From the NCBI GenBank assembly GCA_945952315.1, contig CAMFIE010000021.1:1-64000 (forward strand): DNA of 64,000 bases. The letters run 5' to 3'. Origin of the DNA: an uncultured Rhizobium sp. (GTDB taxonomy: Bacteria > Pseudomonadota > Alphaproteobacteria > Rhizobiales > Rhizobiaceae). Positions 9,242 to 16,760 of the stretch are shown here, one piece after another. The translations under genes and the position numbers were made by a program. The notes beneath the pieces are model-generated. The model made no database searches. It was not told the DNA's origin and saw nothing but the letters and a program-made list of their open reading frames with translations. Numbering within the stretch: position 1 is the stretch's first letter; the number at the start of each line of letters is the position of its first letter.

Positions 9242-10096
9242 GACAAAAGTCCCTTTCGAACGGTTGGGAAAGCGGGCCATTCCGCCCTTGTGAAGAGACG
9301 CCAGCACGGCTTCGAAAGAACCGACTTCATCGGCCATTCCTGCTGCCACTGCATTTGCCCCGATTTTGACGCCTCCGGCGCCAAACTTGGTCACGACGTC
9401 TTCTGCTGAGACGCCGCGGAATTTCGCCACGGCTGAAACGAAGACCTGTGCAAGATCATCGACCATGGTCTGGATCTGGCTGCGGCCGGCGTCGGTGTTG
9501 ACGTCCGGGCGCTTGCCTGGAGACTGCGAAGATACGAATTCGATCGTACGGACACCGCGCCGCTCTTCAGCTGCGGTCCGGTCCTGGACCCCGAGGACAA
9601 CACCGATTGAACCGAGAACTGCGAGATCCGAAACGACCACGCGCTCGGCGGCCGATGCGATCCAGTAACCGCCGGAAGCCGCCATGCCGCTGACAAAAGC
9701 CGTAATCGGCTTCACCCCACGGGCGGCATAGATCGCGTTGGCAAGCTCATCGCAGCCATTGGCTTCACCCCCGGGGGAATCCACCATCAGGGCGATGGAA
9801 TGGATTGCCGGATCATCGAGCGCGGCCTGCAGGTCACGGCGCAGGATCTCGTAGGATGTGGCGCCGCACAGTTCGACCATCAGATTGGCGCGCTTGAACA
9901 GCGGACCCTCTACCTTCATGATGCCGACGCCATCACGGATAACGAGGCGCTCACCGCGTTGGGCCGACCTTGCCCGGTAAGCCTCGAGGGCCTGCGGAGA
10001 TAGATCGCCGTCGCCATTGAGAATCGCCTTGTATTCCTCGGCGCGCTCCTTCAGCAGTGCCCAGGGCTGGGACACCACGACATCAAGAAATTTCAT
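8837..10096 (-). CDS. S49-family capsid protease (lambda GpC-like)
   Basis: 419 aa. The first 280 residues are a signal-peptide-peptidase-like S49 serine protease. VDSPGGE is seen near residue 105, and the nucleophile is probably Ser141 in GMAASGGYW. The C-terminal 134 residues are Ala/Gln/Pro-rich and charged, like a scaffold. In lambda the same arrangement gives GpC and, from an internal start, the scaffold Nu3. The ATG at 10096 is used; the longer frame to 10174 overlaps the GpW-like gene. Confidence 0.9.
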   Translation of the reverse strand: MKFLDVVVSQPWALLKERAEEYKAILNGDGDLSPQALEAYRARSAQRGERLVIRDGVGIMKVEGPLFKRANLMVELCGATSYEILRRDLQAALDDPAIHSIALMVDSPGGEANGCDELANAIYAARGVKPITAFVSGMAASGGYWIASAAERVVVSDLAVLGSIGVVLGVQDRTAAEERRGVRTIEFVSSQSPGKRPDVNTDAGRSQIQTMVDDLAQVFVSAVAKFRGVSAEDVVTKFGAGGVKIGANAVAAGMADEVGSFEAVLASLHKGGMARFPNRSKGTFVMTEQTTGPSAEEIAAQARSDAQSRIKAIVSSDAGKALPNLAAHLAFDTQISGADAAKILDIAKAEMPKAAEAPSTQPQQPAAQTQPNASQSYEQHKAQSGALGLGQPGATNPNNSVADGWSKAVKNANASIGVK

Positions 10097-10109
10097 GGAT
10101 GTTCTCCTA

Positions 10110-10373
10110 TCAGGCGATCCGAGAGCCAGCCGTGATGGCGAAACGTGACGGCGCCCGGCCGCTTTTGGCGGCACATTCGCTTTCCAGCTGGGCGATCAGC
10201 TGCCCCAGAGCCACCAGATCCGGCTTCGACATTTCGACAGTCCGATCCCGGAAAGTGACGCGCTGAATTCCGCCCTCGATGCGCAATTTCATGTATGCCG
10301 GGCGGATTGCCTGCAGCGCAGCGCAGGGGTCATACTGCTCGCCGCCGAAGAGGGCATCATAGTCAATTGCCAT
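10110..10373 (-). CDS. Head-tail connector, GpW-like
   Basis: 87 aa. The core (YMKLRIEGGIQRVTFRDRTVEM, given here in part as IEGGIQRVTFRDRTVEM, then DLVALGQLIAQLE) matches the short alpha/beta GpW family, which closes the portal after DNA packaging. Lambda W is 68 aa and lies between A and B; here the gene follows the portal gene and overlaps its end by 11 bp. The ATG at 10373 is chosen because the longer frame lies inside the portal gene. Confidence 0.75.
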   Translation of the reverse strand: MAIDYDALFGGEQYDPCAALQAIRPAYMKLRIEGGIQRVTFRDRTVEMSKPDLVALGQLIAQLESECAAKSGRAPSRFAITAGSRIA

Positions 10374-12024
10374 CGGCTTCCTCTCCAATTTCGGCGGCCA
10401 ATTCCGCATCCGTTTCGGATTCCGCTGCGATCTCCGCATCCGGATCATCAAAAGAGACGTTGCTGACCTGCTGCTGCGGATCTTGGCCCGCGCTTTGGTT
10501 CTTCGCCGACATAATCGCCGGGTTTTCCTGCCAAGGTTTTGGCAGCCCAAGCTCTTCGGCGAGCCGGTTTTCTTCTGCACGCTGGCGGAAATCGTCTTCC
10601 CAATCCCGGCCATAGGATGAGGCGATTTCAAGGTGGGTAGTGGCACCCATGTCCTTCAGAACCTGATGCGAACGGGCCGCCTTGAAGTCATCGGCCTGCG
10701 GCTGCGCCGGACCGGCCCATTCAGCGCGGCAAGCTGCTTCCCTATTTGCCAAAAAGGCATTGTAGCCTCCGGGGAACTTGATGCGGCCGGTGAAAATCGC
10801 TTCATCAAGCCAAGCTTCGAACACCGACTGGCAAAATGGGACGATGATGTTATTCCGGCGGCGCAGCACATTGATCCACTCAACGGCGCCGGCCATACGG
10901 ATCGATGAATAGGTGGCGCCGCGGTAATCGCCCGTGGCCGACTCATAGGTCACCCCGGAACCGGCTGCGATTTCCCGCATCAGCCATCCCATGAAGGAAT
11001 CGAACTGCTGCGCCGGCGTCTTCGCCTCATTGAAGATCAGCTCGTCGCCGGGGAAGAGGTGAGCGATGCGGCCATGCTGGGTCAGATCCAGCTTGGCGCC
11101 ATCGTACCACTGGCCTTTTGCCTCGCCATACTGCTCGATACTCAGAACACCCATATCGCCTTGCGTCATCAGCCCTTCGAAGCCGGCAAGACCCTGTATG
11201 TTTGTCTTCATCGTCGCGGCGAAGATGGTCTGGATAAGCGCAGATGTCAGCGTTGCATCGGCGAACTGGTCAACCTGACGGACAACCTTCAGGATGGAGG
11301 CCATCGGTGAGATGCCTCGGGTAACTCCAATCGAAGCATCGAAGATATGGAGCACATTCGGGCTTCCATCAGCATCGAATGCCGGTATCTCGACATCACC
11401 CCAGCCGAGTACGGCATCCTTCCGCTTGATCATATATGCGAGCGGCCGGCCCCAATCACGATCGCATTTCACGCCCTGGATGATGTTCTGGGTATCATCA
11501 TTAACCTGCGAAAGCCGGGATGGCGGAAGAATCGATACCTTGCTGAGATAGGTTGCCCCGGGGAGCCGAACCTTTGGTGTCAGCGCAAGAACTTCTCCAT
11601 AGCACTTGTAGGATGCATACGCCGCCTGTTGCATCTTGCCGAACGTCATCCGCCCGCCCGCGTCGATCTCAAGCGGGCGCCGACAATACGACCGGAAGCC
11701 GGTTTCAATCGCACGGGCAAGAGCACTTGCTTCCTTCGCAGAGATGCCAAGGGCTTCGGCATCGGGACGGGAGGAAAGCCGCAGACCGGAACCGACGACA
11801 GATCCTGTTTCCGTCTCAACAACCTTCGTCAGGAAGCCGGAGTTCTGGACGCCCTCTACCGAGCGCGCCGCAGCCTTCTCCCAATCCTTCTGGACATCGT
11901 CCTGGTGCTCACGCAGCCGCGGGTTCCAAGACACCATAAGCGGGTTTCGACCACCCTGGAAATAGGCGGCCTGACCACTTCCCGCTTTTACGCGGTAGCG
12001 CGGCTTTTCGGCAGCTTCGGTCAT
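10363..12024 (-). CDS. Portal protein (lambda GpB-like)
   Basis: 553 aa, the size of lambda GpB (533 aa). Family features include NPRLREHQDDVQKDW near the N-terminus, the central PMASILKVVRQVDQF region, and the segment before TGDYRGATYSSIRM. The C-terminus is acidic. Twelve copies form the DNA channel at one head vertex and contact terminase. It starts 3 bp after the terminase large-subunit stop. Confidence 0.92.
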   Translation of the reverse strand: MTEAAEKPRYRVKAGSGQAAYFQGGRNPLMVSWNPRLREHQDDVQKDWEKAAARSVEGVQNSGFLTKVVETETGSVVGSGLRLSSRPDAEALGISAKEASALARAIETGFRSYCRRPLEIDAGGRMTFGKMQQAAYASYKCYGEVLALTPKVRLPGATYLSKVSILPPSRLSQVNDDTQNIIQGVKCDRDWGRPLAYMIKRKDAVLGWGDVEIPAFDADGSPNVLHIFDASIGVTRGISPMASILKVVRQVDQFADATLTSALIQTIFAATMKTNIQGLAGFEGLMTQGDMGVLSIEQYGEAKGQWYDGAKLDLTQHGRIAHLFPGDELIFNEAKTPAQQFDSFMGWLMREIAAGSGVTYESATGDYRGATYSSIRMAGAVEWINVLRRRNNIIVPFCQSVFEAWLDEAIFTGRIKFPGGYNAFLANREAACRAEWAGPAQPQADDFKAARSHQVLKDMGATTHLEIASSYGRDWEDDFRQRAEENRLAEELGLPKPWQENPAIMSAKNQSAGQDPQQQVSNVSFDDPDAEIAAESETDAELAAEIGEEADGN

Positions 12025-12027
12025 CTC

Positions 12028-13857
12028 TTACCCGTGAAGTTTGGATGCGATTCCCTTCAGATCGAGCTTCTTCTTCGCCCGGCTCTTCAGTTCTTCGTAT
12101 CGTTTCTCGAAATCGAATTTGCAGACGCCCTTGATCGCGATTGCATAGCAAAGGGTATCCAGCGCTTCAGCGCGCCGCTTCCCGATGCGATCGAACCCGA
12201 TGTAAGGCCGTCCAGCCTTGTATTTTCTGACCCGCCGTTCGGCCGTCAGCTGCAGCATGTAATCTGCATCAAGCGTATTGGAGAGACGGATGGCCTGGGC
12301 CACGTCCTTCCCCTTTGGCAGCACGGTAACGATGTCCGTCTTCACGCCATCCACACCGACGATGTAGAGAGGCGCGGTGCGGTTGCGTCTCCGCTTTTTG
12401 CTGACCTCGATCATCTTGCGAGGACCGTCATCGCCCTTCACAGCAAAGATCTTCATGTGCTGCACTTCTTCGCAGAAGTCATAGACCCGCTGCGTCCAGT
12501 GACCGCCGCTGTCCACCCCGGCCGCCTCGATCGCGATTTCGCCGCCAAGCGGATGCCGCCATACCGTCGAGAGAACGGATCTGACTTCATCCCATGTGCT
12601 GTCGAAGGTCGGAGACCCATAGACGACGTGATGACCGAGGATATATCGGCTCTCAGGGCTATGCCCGAGAAACGTAATCTCGATGCGATCGGTGCCGGGA
12701 TCGACTCCAGCAGTGATATAGGCGACCTCCTCCGGGATATTTTCGATCCATCCGGACTTGTCTGGCTTCATAACCAGCGCGAAATCCTCGCGCCGAGCCA
12801 TGAGTTCATTTTCAGAAACCGCCTCAACAACCGTCGCCCAGGTCTTCCCGAGCACCGTATTGTAGAACGGCTGCATTTCCGCATCGCCGTTCTTCTCGGC
12901 GAGTTCATATTCGCGGACCAGTTCCACCCACGAAGCATTCGCAAACAGCGAAATCAGCGCATTGAGGCGGAAGCCGGCATGACCCTTGACCTCTGGTCGG
13001 GTGGCCCGCCACTCGCCGGCCTCCACCATCTCCGCCTTGTAGCGTTCCTCGATTTCACCGCCACAATGCGGGCACCACGCCCTAACTGTTTCCGGTTGCC
13101 CGGCCTGCCAGCGCAGATGCTCCCACAGCAGCTCGAATACCCCTTGGCAATGGATGCATGGGATCTCGAATATCCGCTGATCGGACTCGTCGTATTTCTT
13201 CTGGATGATGCTGGTGGCTTCATCCTTTGGTGTCGATCCCATGATGATCTTGCGATCAGCAAAGGTGACGGTGCGCTTCTCGCCGAGCTTGATCGGATCA
13301 CCTTCCTTGGTGATCTCCATGCCATCGACTTCGTCGGCGACGAGAACCTTGGCGGTGTGACGGCGTAGGTTGCGCGGCGATCGAGCCGAAATGATCTTCA
13401 GCGATCCGCCGCCGGTCAGGGTGCGATGCGTCAGGGTATTCCGGCCATCCAATCGGCCCTGCCTGATGGCGCCGCGCAGCGCCGGACTTTCCCGGAAGCA
13501 TGGATCGATTTCATCAACGGCATAGCCGCGGGCATCATCATCGGTCGGAACCAAGAGGATGATCGGGCATGGATCGTTGACTGCATAGGCGCCGATCGCG
13601 GCGACAAAGCTCTTCGTGAAGCCGGTTCGGGCCGACTTGATGATGGAGACACGCGGGTAAAGCGGATCTCCCATGGCATCAAGGATGCCGCGCTGAAACT
13701 TCCATGGCGTGAATTCGCCGGTTTCCGCCGACGACTCCGCCGGAAGCCGAAAGTTTTCTTCAGCCCATTTCGAGAAGACGAGTTCCTCTGGCGGGGTCAA
13801 TGCCTCCGCCAAAGAACGCCTCAACCGCTTTCCAGCGGCATCAATTGTCTTTGACAT
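12028..13857 (-). CDS. Terminase large subunit (lambda GpA-like)
   Basis: 609 aa. The N-terminal packaging ATPase has a GpA-type Walker A variant KSARTGFTKS near residue 75 and VADEVDGM near 165 as Walker B. Two CxxC pairs (PCIHC, WCPHC) lie near 225-265 as in the GpA family. The C-terminal half is the nuclease with GVDPGTDRIEI. The ATG at 13857 overlaps the small-subunit gene by 17 bp; a TTG 18 bp upstream is possible. It cuts cos-type DNA and pumps it into the head. Confidence 0.93.
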   Translation of the reverse strand: MSKTIDAAGKRLRRSLAEALTPPEELVFSKWAEENFRLPAESSAETGEFTPWKFQRGILDAMGDPLYPRVSIIKSARTGFTKSFVAAIGAYAVNDPCPIILLVPTDDDARGYAVDEIDPCFRESPALRGAIRQGRLDGRNTLTHRTLTGGGSLKIISARSPRNLRRHTAKVLVADEVDGMEITKEGDPIKLGEKRTVTFADRKIIMGSTPKDEATSIIQKKYDESDQRIFEIPCIHCQGVFELLWEHLRWQAGQPETVRAWCPHCGGEIEERYKAEMVEAGEWRATRPEVKGHAGFRLNALISLFANASWVELVREYELAEKNGDAEMQPFYNTVLGKTWATVVEAVSENELMARREDFALVMKPDKSGWIENIPEEVAYITAGVDPGTDRIEITFLGHSPESRYILGHHVVYGSPTFDSTWDEVRSVLSTVWRHPLGGEIAIEAAGVDSGGHWTQRVYDFCEEVQHMKIFAVKGDDGPRKMIEVSKKRRRNRTAPLYIVGVDGVKTDIVTVLPKGKDVAQAIRLSNTLDADYMLQLTAERRVRKYKAGRPYIGFDRIGKRRAEALDTLCYAIAIKGVCKFDFEKRYEELKSRAKKKLDLKGIASKLHG

Positions 13858-14377
13858 CCTTCGGATCGCCAGCAATCACGGATGCATCGACCTCTTTCGC
13901 GAGATCCTGCAGCACCCGGCGAACAGTCTTTCGGATGATTTCGCCATCAGCTGTCGAGACATGCGGCAGCTTCTGGCGGATCTTCGTGGGCAGTCCAAGG
14001 AATGCCGCCTTCACCTTGCGCGCAAATGCGGTCCAGTTCTCGCTGACCTCATCGAGCGAAAGCATATCGCCGCGGCGCTCTGCCAGCTCGATTTCCTTCA
14101 GCTGCCGGATGACGCGCTCGGTCTGCAGCTTCTCTTCGTTCAGCGGGTTCCGCTGTTCTTCCGATCGGGCCGCCGCGACTTCGCGCAACCGCTTCACATA
14201 GTTCTGCACCGAGGCCGTCGTTTGGTACGTGCCCTTTTTGGCGCCCGGAACCAGAACGCCGGTAGCAGCCATGTCTGTGAGGGTACGGACTGAGAGGCCA
14301 AGCAGGATTGATAGATCCGTCTTGGTGCAGGTCTCGGCGATCCAAGAGCCATGTTCAGCTTTCCGCTGGTTTGCCAT
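13841..14377 (-). CDS. Terminase small subunit (lambda Nu1-like)
   Basis: 178 aa, against 181 in lambda Nu1. The N-terminal winged helix-turn-helix (TDLSILLGLSVRTLTDM at about 20-40) recognises the packaging site. A charged helix (LNEEKLQTERVIRQLKEIEL) and a C-terminal large-subunit-binding region follow. The ATG at 14377 has GGAAG 6 nt upstream and lies 1 bp after the stop of the GpZ-like gene. The longer frame upstream lies inside that gene and is not used. Confidence 0.88.
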   Translation of the reverse strand: MANQRKAEHGSWIAETCTKTDLSILLGLSVRTLTDMAATGVLVPGAKKGTYQTTASVQNYVKRLREVAAARSEEQRNPLNEEKLQTERVIRQLKEIELAERRGDMLSLDEVSENWTAFARKVKAAFLGLPTKIRQKLPHVSTADGEIIRKTVRRVLQDLAKEVDASVIAGDPKDVKDN

Positions 14378-14378
14378 C

Positions 14379-14960
14379 TTAACTTCCAAGCGCCCGGATA
14401 ACGTGGCGCAATACTCGCTTCTGAAGATCGAGAGCCGCATAGACCTCCGCCGCAGCGGTGTTCGGCCTGGTCGGCTTCGCCAATTCATTCGCCAGAACGG
14501 CCATGGACAGCACTTTCAGCTTTCCACGACCATTCCCTTTTCGGACTAAAACCTGCCCTTTTGCGATGAAGGCACCGACGAACTGCCTTCGGACATTCCA
14601 GCCCGTAGCCTCGGCACCCTTCATTGATGAAACTGATCCGCCACGCTTTCCATCTGCCATCGGGTTCAGATCCCGGACCCAGACTGGATTTCCATATTCG
14701 GCCAGCGGGATCGCCACATCCGAAGTCCGGACCTTGGCTTCCATCACCTCGCCAGAGCCGGCCTTGATGACGCGCGTTTTCGATCCGACGCGCCCCTGAG
14801 GAACGCCGGTGTATTGGGCAATACGGACAACGGACTGTCGGCGCTGTTCCTGGGCGTGTTCGTTCAAGCCCATGGCCGCAGCCGGCCGCATGACCGTACC
14901 GAATGATGACAGGAAGGTTTCGAACCCCTTCGCCTGATGGACCTGGGCCGTGACTTTCAC
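14379..14960 (-). CDS. Minor tail protein Z-like (GpZ family)
   Basis: 193 aa, the length of lambda GpZ (192 aa). The pattern of an N-terminal basic helix, a central GVPQGRVGSKTRVIKAG and a late FVGAFIAKGQVLVRKG fits the prophage minor tail Z family, which completes the tail end that joins the head. It has a GTG start with AGGTTG about 7 nt upstream. Its place before the terminase genes rather than after the capsid genes is unusual for a lambda-type module. Confidence 0.7.
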   Translation of the reverse strand: MKVTAQVHQAKGFETFLSSFGTVMRPAAAMGLNEHAQEQRRQSVVRIAQYTGVPQGRVGSKTRVIKAGSGEVMEAKVRTSDVAIPLAEYGNPVWVRDLNPMADGKRGGSVSSMKGAEATGWNVRRQFVGAFIAKGQVLVRKGNGRGKLKVLSMAVLANELAKPTRPNTAAAEVYAALDLQKRVLRHVIRALGS

Positions 14961-15027
14961 TGTTTCAACCTATTGTTGGTATAAACCCCGTAATTTGGGT
15001 CACCTCAGATCGTTCGGTACAACCTGC

Positions 15028-15065
15028 GAAATATGAAAGGCCCCACCAGTTTCCCGGTGAGGCCT
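15028..15065 (-). terminator. Intrinsic terminator of the large RNA
   Basis: On the minus strand AGGCCTCACC (15065-15056) pairs with GGTGGGGCCT (15047-15038), 10 bp with one U-G pair and an 8-nt loop, followed by TTCATATTT. The wobble pair is only possible on the minus strand. The T run is weak, so read-through into the GpZ-like gene is likely. Confidence 0.6.
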
Positions 15066-15237
15066 ATGGCGGCGCATGACCGATGGCAGGTCTTCGCCGT
15101 GTCTTTTGCCCCAGGCTGGCTGCATGCTCAGGTAGGCCGCACCTGGTTTCGCCCTTGGAGGCTTGCCTACTCCTATCCGGTCTATGCTCCCGGAAGCAGC
15201 CGCGGCGGAACTCCAAGTCCAGCGCGGTCTTAAACTC

Positions 15238-15369
15238 TGGCCCCTCCGGCCGGTGTCGAACCAGCAACTCTCCCGCTGGCCGGCCTTGCGATGACGGAAC
15301 CGTTTCCGGGCATCACCTCGGGATCGAACCTCGACAGCGGGCGCATTCTCCAGCTTCTGCTTCGGAGGG
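15238..15369 (-). ncRNA. tRNA-like domain with enlarged anticodon arm (inside the large RNA)
   Basis: Read on the minus strand: acceptor strand CCCTCCG (15369-15363), AA, a D-like arm with stem GCA/TGC and a loop containing GG, then CCCGCTG (15341-15335). About 56 nt follow with their own hairpin. CAGCGGG (15278-15272) closes the arm, followed by a 6-nt variable region, a T-like arm GCTGG-TTCGACA-CCGGC (15265-15249), the second acceptor strand CGGAGGG (15248-15242), G and CCA. The acceptor (7 bp) and enlarged anticodon stem (7 bp) are perfect. At 132 nt it is too long for an ordinary tRNA and has no readable anticodon. Position 8 is A, not U. Confidence 0.55.
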
Positions 15370-15519
15370 ATCGGGACTGGACCGCTCGCTTCCCACCCCG
15401 GCTTGCCCCACGCCCCTCGTGCTAAAGCGATACTGGCGGCAAAGCTAAAGGGTGCCGCGCTCATCTCGCACAAGGGATCGAAGCTCACGGGCCTTAGCCT
15501 CGTCCGTCCGTCCCGATTT

Positions 15520-15554
15520 CGTTACCATGGATGCTAAGCAGCGTTACCATGGAT
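15520..15554. repeat. 13-nt direct repeat within the large RNA
   Basis: CGTTACCATGGAT occurs at 15520-15532 and again at 15542-15554. One copy lies inside and one outside the 9-bp helix formed by 15534-15542 and 15584-15592. It is either a duplicated structural module or a protein-binding motif. Confidence 0.7.
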
Positions 15555-15698
15555 TCTAGTACCGGGAAGGCTGGCCGCTACCTGCTGCTTAGTCCGCGCC
15601 CTACTGAAAGGTTCCTTGGCGGATACCCATTACCGAGTTCAGTTCCGGCACTTCCCGATTTCGTTGACGCCATGGCGTCGAATAATTGGTGCGGTGAT

Positions 15699-15781
15699 GC
15701 AAACCTTACCCCGAATAATGACTTGCGCGGCGGGGTAGTTCTTAGCTGCGAGGTTTGCTTTTCATCTTGTCACCGCGCAAG
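15699..15781 (-). other. Interlocked pseudoknot in the large RNA
   Basis: On the minus strand a 9-bp stem CTTGCGCGG/CCGCGCAAG (15781-15773 with 15730-15722) encloses GCAAACC (15758-15752) and TACCCCG (15737-15731). Just downstream lie CGGGGTA (15713-15707) and GGTTTGC (15705-15699). Both 7-nt segments are perfect complements of the loop segments and pair in nested order, crossing the 9-bp stem. Chance occurrence of three perfect helices of 7-9 bp in 83 nt is very unlikely. Confidence 0.65.
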
Positions 15782-16080
15782 ACGATACCGCCCGCGCTGA
15801 TATCGTTGCCTCTTCAGGCGAAAACATCCTAAGCCTAGCACCCTCAGCTTAGGACTGATCAAGGAACGTATTCACAAGATCGTCACGGGTTTCCAGCCTT
15901 ACGGCCTTCGGTGCACCCTCTCCGGGTGTATTCATTCGCCGGTCTATCCGGCCCAATTGGTCTGATCCTACTGCCCTTGAAGAGCATCAGAAGCGTTGAT
16001 CCCCGCCAGATCCCGAAGCGTATGATGCAGCTTTCGGTGATGTTTTTGGCGGGATCAGGGGTCAAGAGAGGTCTCCCCCT

Positions 16081-16670
16081 ATGCAAAAATAATCTGCGGC
16101 ACGATCCGAGGTGCTGCGCCCCACGGGCAAACAGGCCTCGATACGGTCCCTTTATGCCCCAACCCGGCCCAAGGCTGGGCACCTACGAGCGTTGGCAGCG
16201 TGGCGGCTAGTCCTATGGCCCGTCGCGCCTTGCGCGCGCCTATGGCCTTCCTTGTGGGTTTTTCTGTGGTGCGGGTTTGGCCCGTGCTTGTGAGCTGGTG
16301 AAGGCCGGGCCCGTGGTGGTGCTGGGCGTGGTGGTGCGGCGGGTTTACATGGCTTGCCCCTATGTGGCGCGGGCTTTCCGGTATTGACCATTGGGAAAGG
16401 CGGCTTGGCATTGCTGGCATAACATGGCGTCCGGTTTGTGCGGTTTGGTCAAGTATCGCCATGTTATCTGTTTATGCCCGTGTTTATGCCTGTCAGTGCC
16501 ATGCTTGGCAAAGTGCCGCTGGAGTCAAAGACAGGCAGTTTTCCAGCTCGAGCGGGAAAGCATTTTGCAACATGCATCATGTCGTCGCCTGGGTGACAAA
16601 GTCCCATTGCCCTGGGCGAGAACGAAACCGGAAAGCTTTTTTCGGAAAAAAGCATGGCAACCACCTCTTT
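16081..16670. other. Gene-poor G/T-rich stretch upstream of the early promoter
   Basis: About 590 bp with no credible gene: short frames on both strands are low-complexity or lack ribosome-binding sites. The plus strand is G/T-rich. A 9-bp direct repeat CCTATGGCC (16212-16220 and 16239-16247) flanks an inverted CGCGC-CTT-GCGCG. As in lambda, the packaging site is expected upstream of the small terminase gene, so this repeat cluster is one candidate; nothing else supports it. Confidence 0.4.
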
Positions 16671-16721
16671 TTGACATGTTTCATGTTGACATGGTTTGTG
16701 GTTATGGTATGGTCAAACCAT
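16671..16721 (+). promoter_or_regulatory. Early promoter and operator for the 16.8-24.3 kb cluster
   Basis: TTGACA (16686-16691) and TATGGT (16708-16713) are spaced by 16 bp. The -35 box lies in CATGTTTCATGTTGACATG (16675-16693), identical at 18 of 19 positions to a site at 34924-34942. An 8-bp inverted repeat ATGGTTTG/CAAACCAT (16691-16698, 16714-16721) brackets the -10 box. This is probably a repressor-controlled early promoter. Confidence 0.7.
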
Positions 16722-16727
16722 CGAAAG

Positions 16728-16741
16728 CGGCAACGGTGCCG
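16728..16741 (+). promoter_or_regulatory. Leader hairpin 1 (CGGCA-ACGG-TGCCG)
   Basis: A 5-bp stem with ANNG tetraloop, 19 nt before the start at 16761, followed by GACATGAAAGG. It is the first of nine related leader hairpins in this cluster. Confidence 0.7.
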
Positions 16742-16760
16742 GACATGAAAGGTTAAGACC

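Larger units (their letters stand above)
15028..16080 (-). ncRNA. Candidate large structured phage RNA (about 1,050 nt)
   Basis: No convincing gene lies here, but the minus strand folds extensively. Long-range helices (plus coordinates) pair 16048-16057 with 15997-16007 (10 bp), 15773-15781 with 15722-15730 (9 bp), 15584-15592 with 15534-15542 (9 bp) and 15211-15217 with 15154-15160 (7 bp). Hairpins lie at 15939-15951, 15914-15928, 15895-15906 (GUAA loop), 15828-15853 and 15176-15194. Two pseudoknots are visible. G-U pairs in the terminator, GNRA hairpin and T-like arm make sense only on the minus strand. Size, phage setting and ornate folding recall the GOLLD and ROOL RNAs of phages; homology cannot be judged here. 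The 5' end is a guess, since no clear promoter is seen; late-operon transcription is possible. Confidence 0.6.

Noticed and set aside
11347-13368. 673-codon frame opposite portal and terminase genes
   Set aside because: Shadow of recognised genes on the minus strand.
15238-15369. Ordinary tRNA gene
   Set aside because: 132 nt between acceptor strands, no readable anticodon loop, A at position 8.
15000-15488. 162-codon minus-strand frame through the large RNA
   Set aside because: Its translation of the T-like arms (SCWFDTGRRG and the like) is typical of frames read through structured RNA, it has no ribosome-binding site, and the helices explain the sequence better.
15531-16210. Plus-strand frames of 89-99 codons
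   Set aside because: They lie antisense to the folded RNA, share no family features and have no ribosome-binding sites.
16079-16462. 127-codon minus-strand frame rich in His, Pro and Arg
   Set aside because: Low complexity that follows from the G/T strand bias; no start signal. A small gene cannot be fully excluded.
16362-16748. 128-codon plus-strand frame across the early promoter
   Set aside because: It reads through the operator and the first leader hairpin, and its residue composition is not protein-like.
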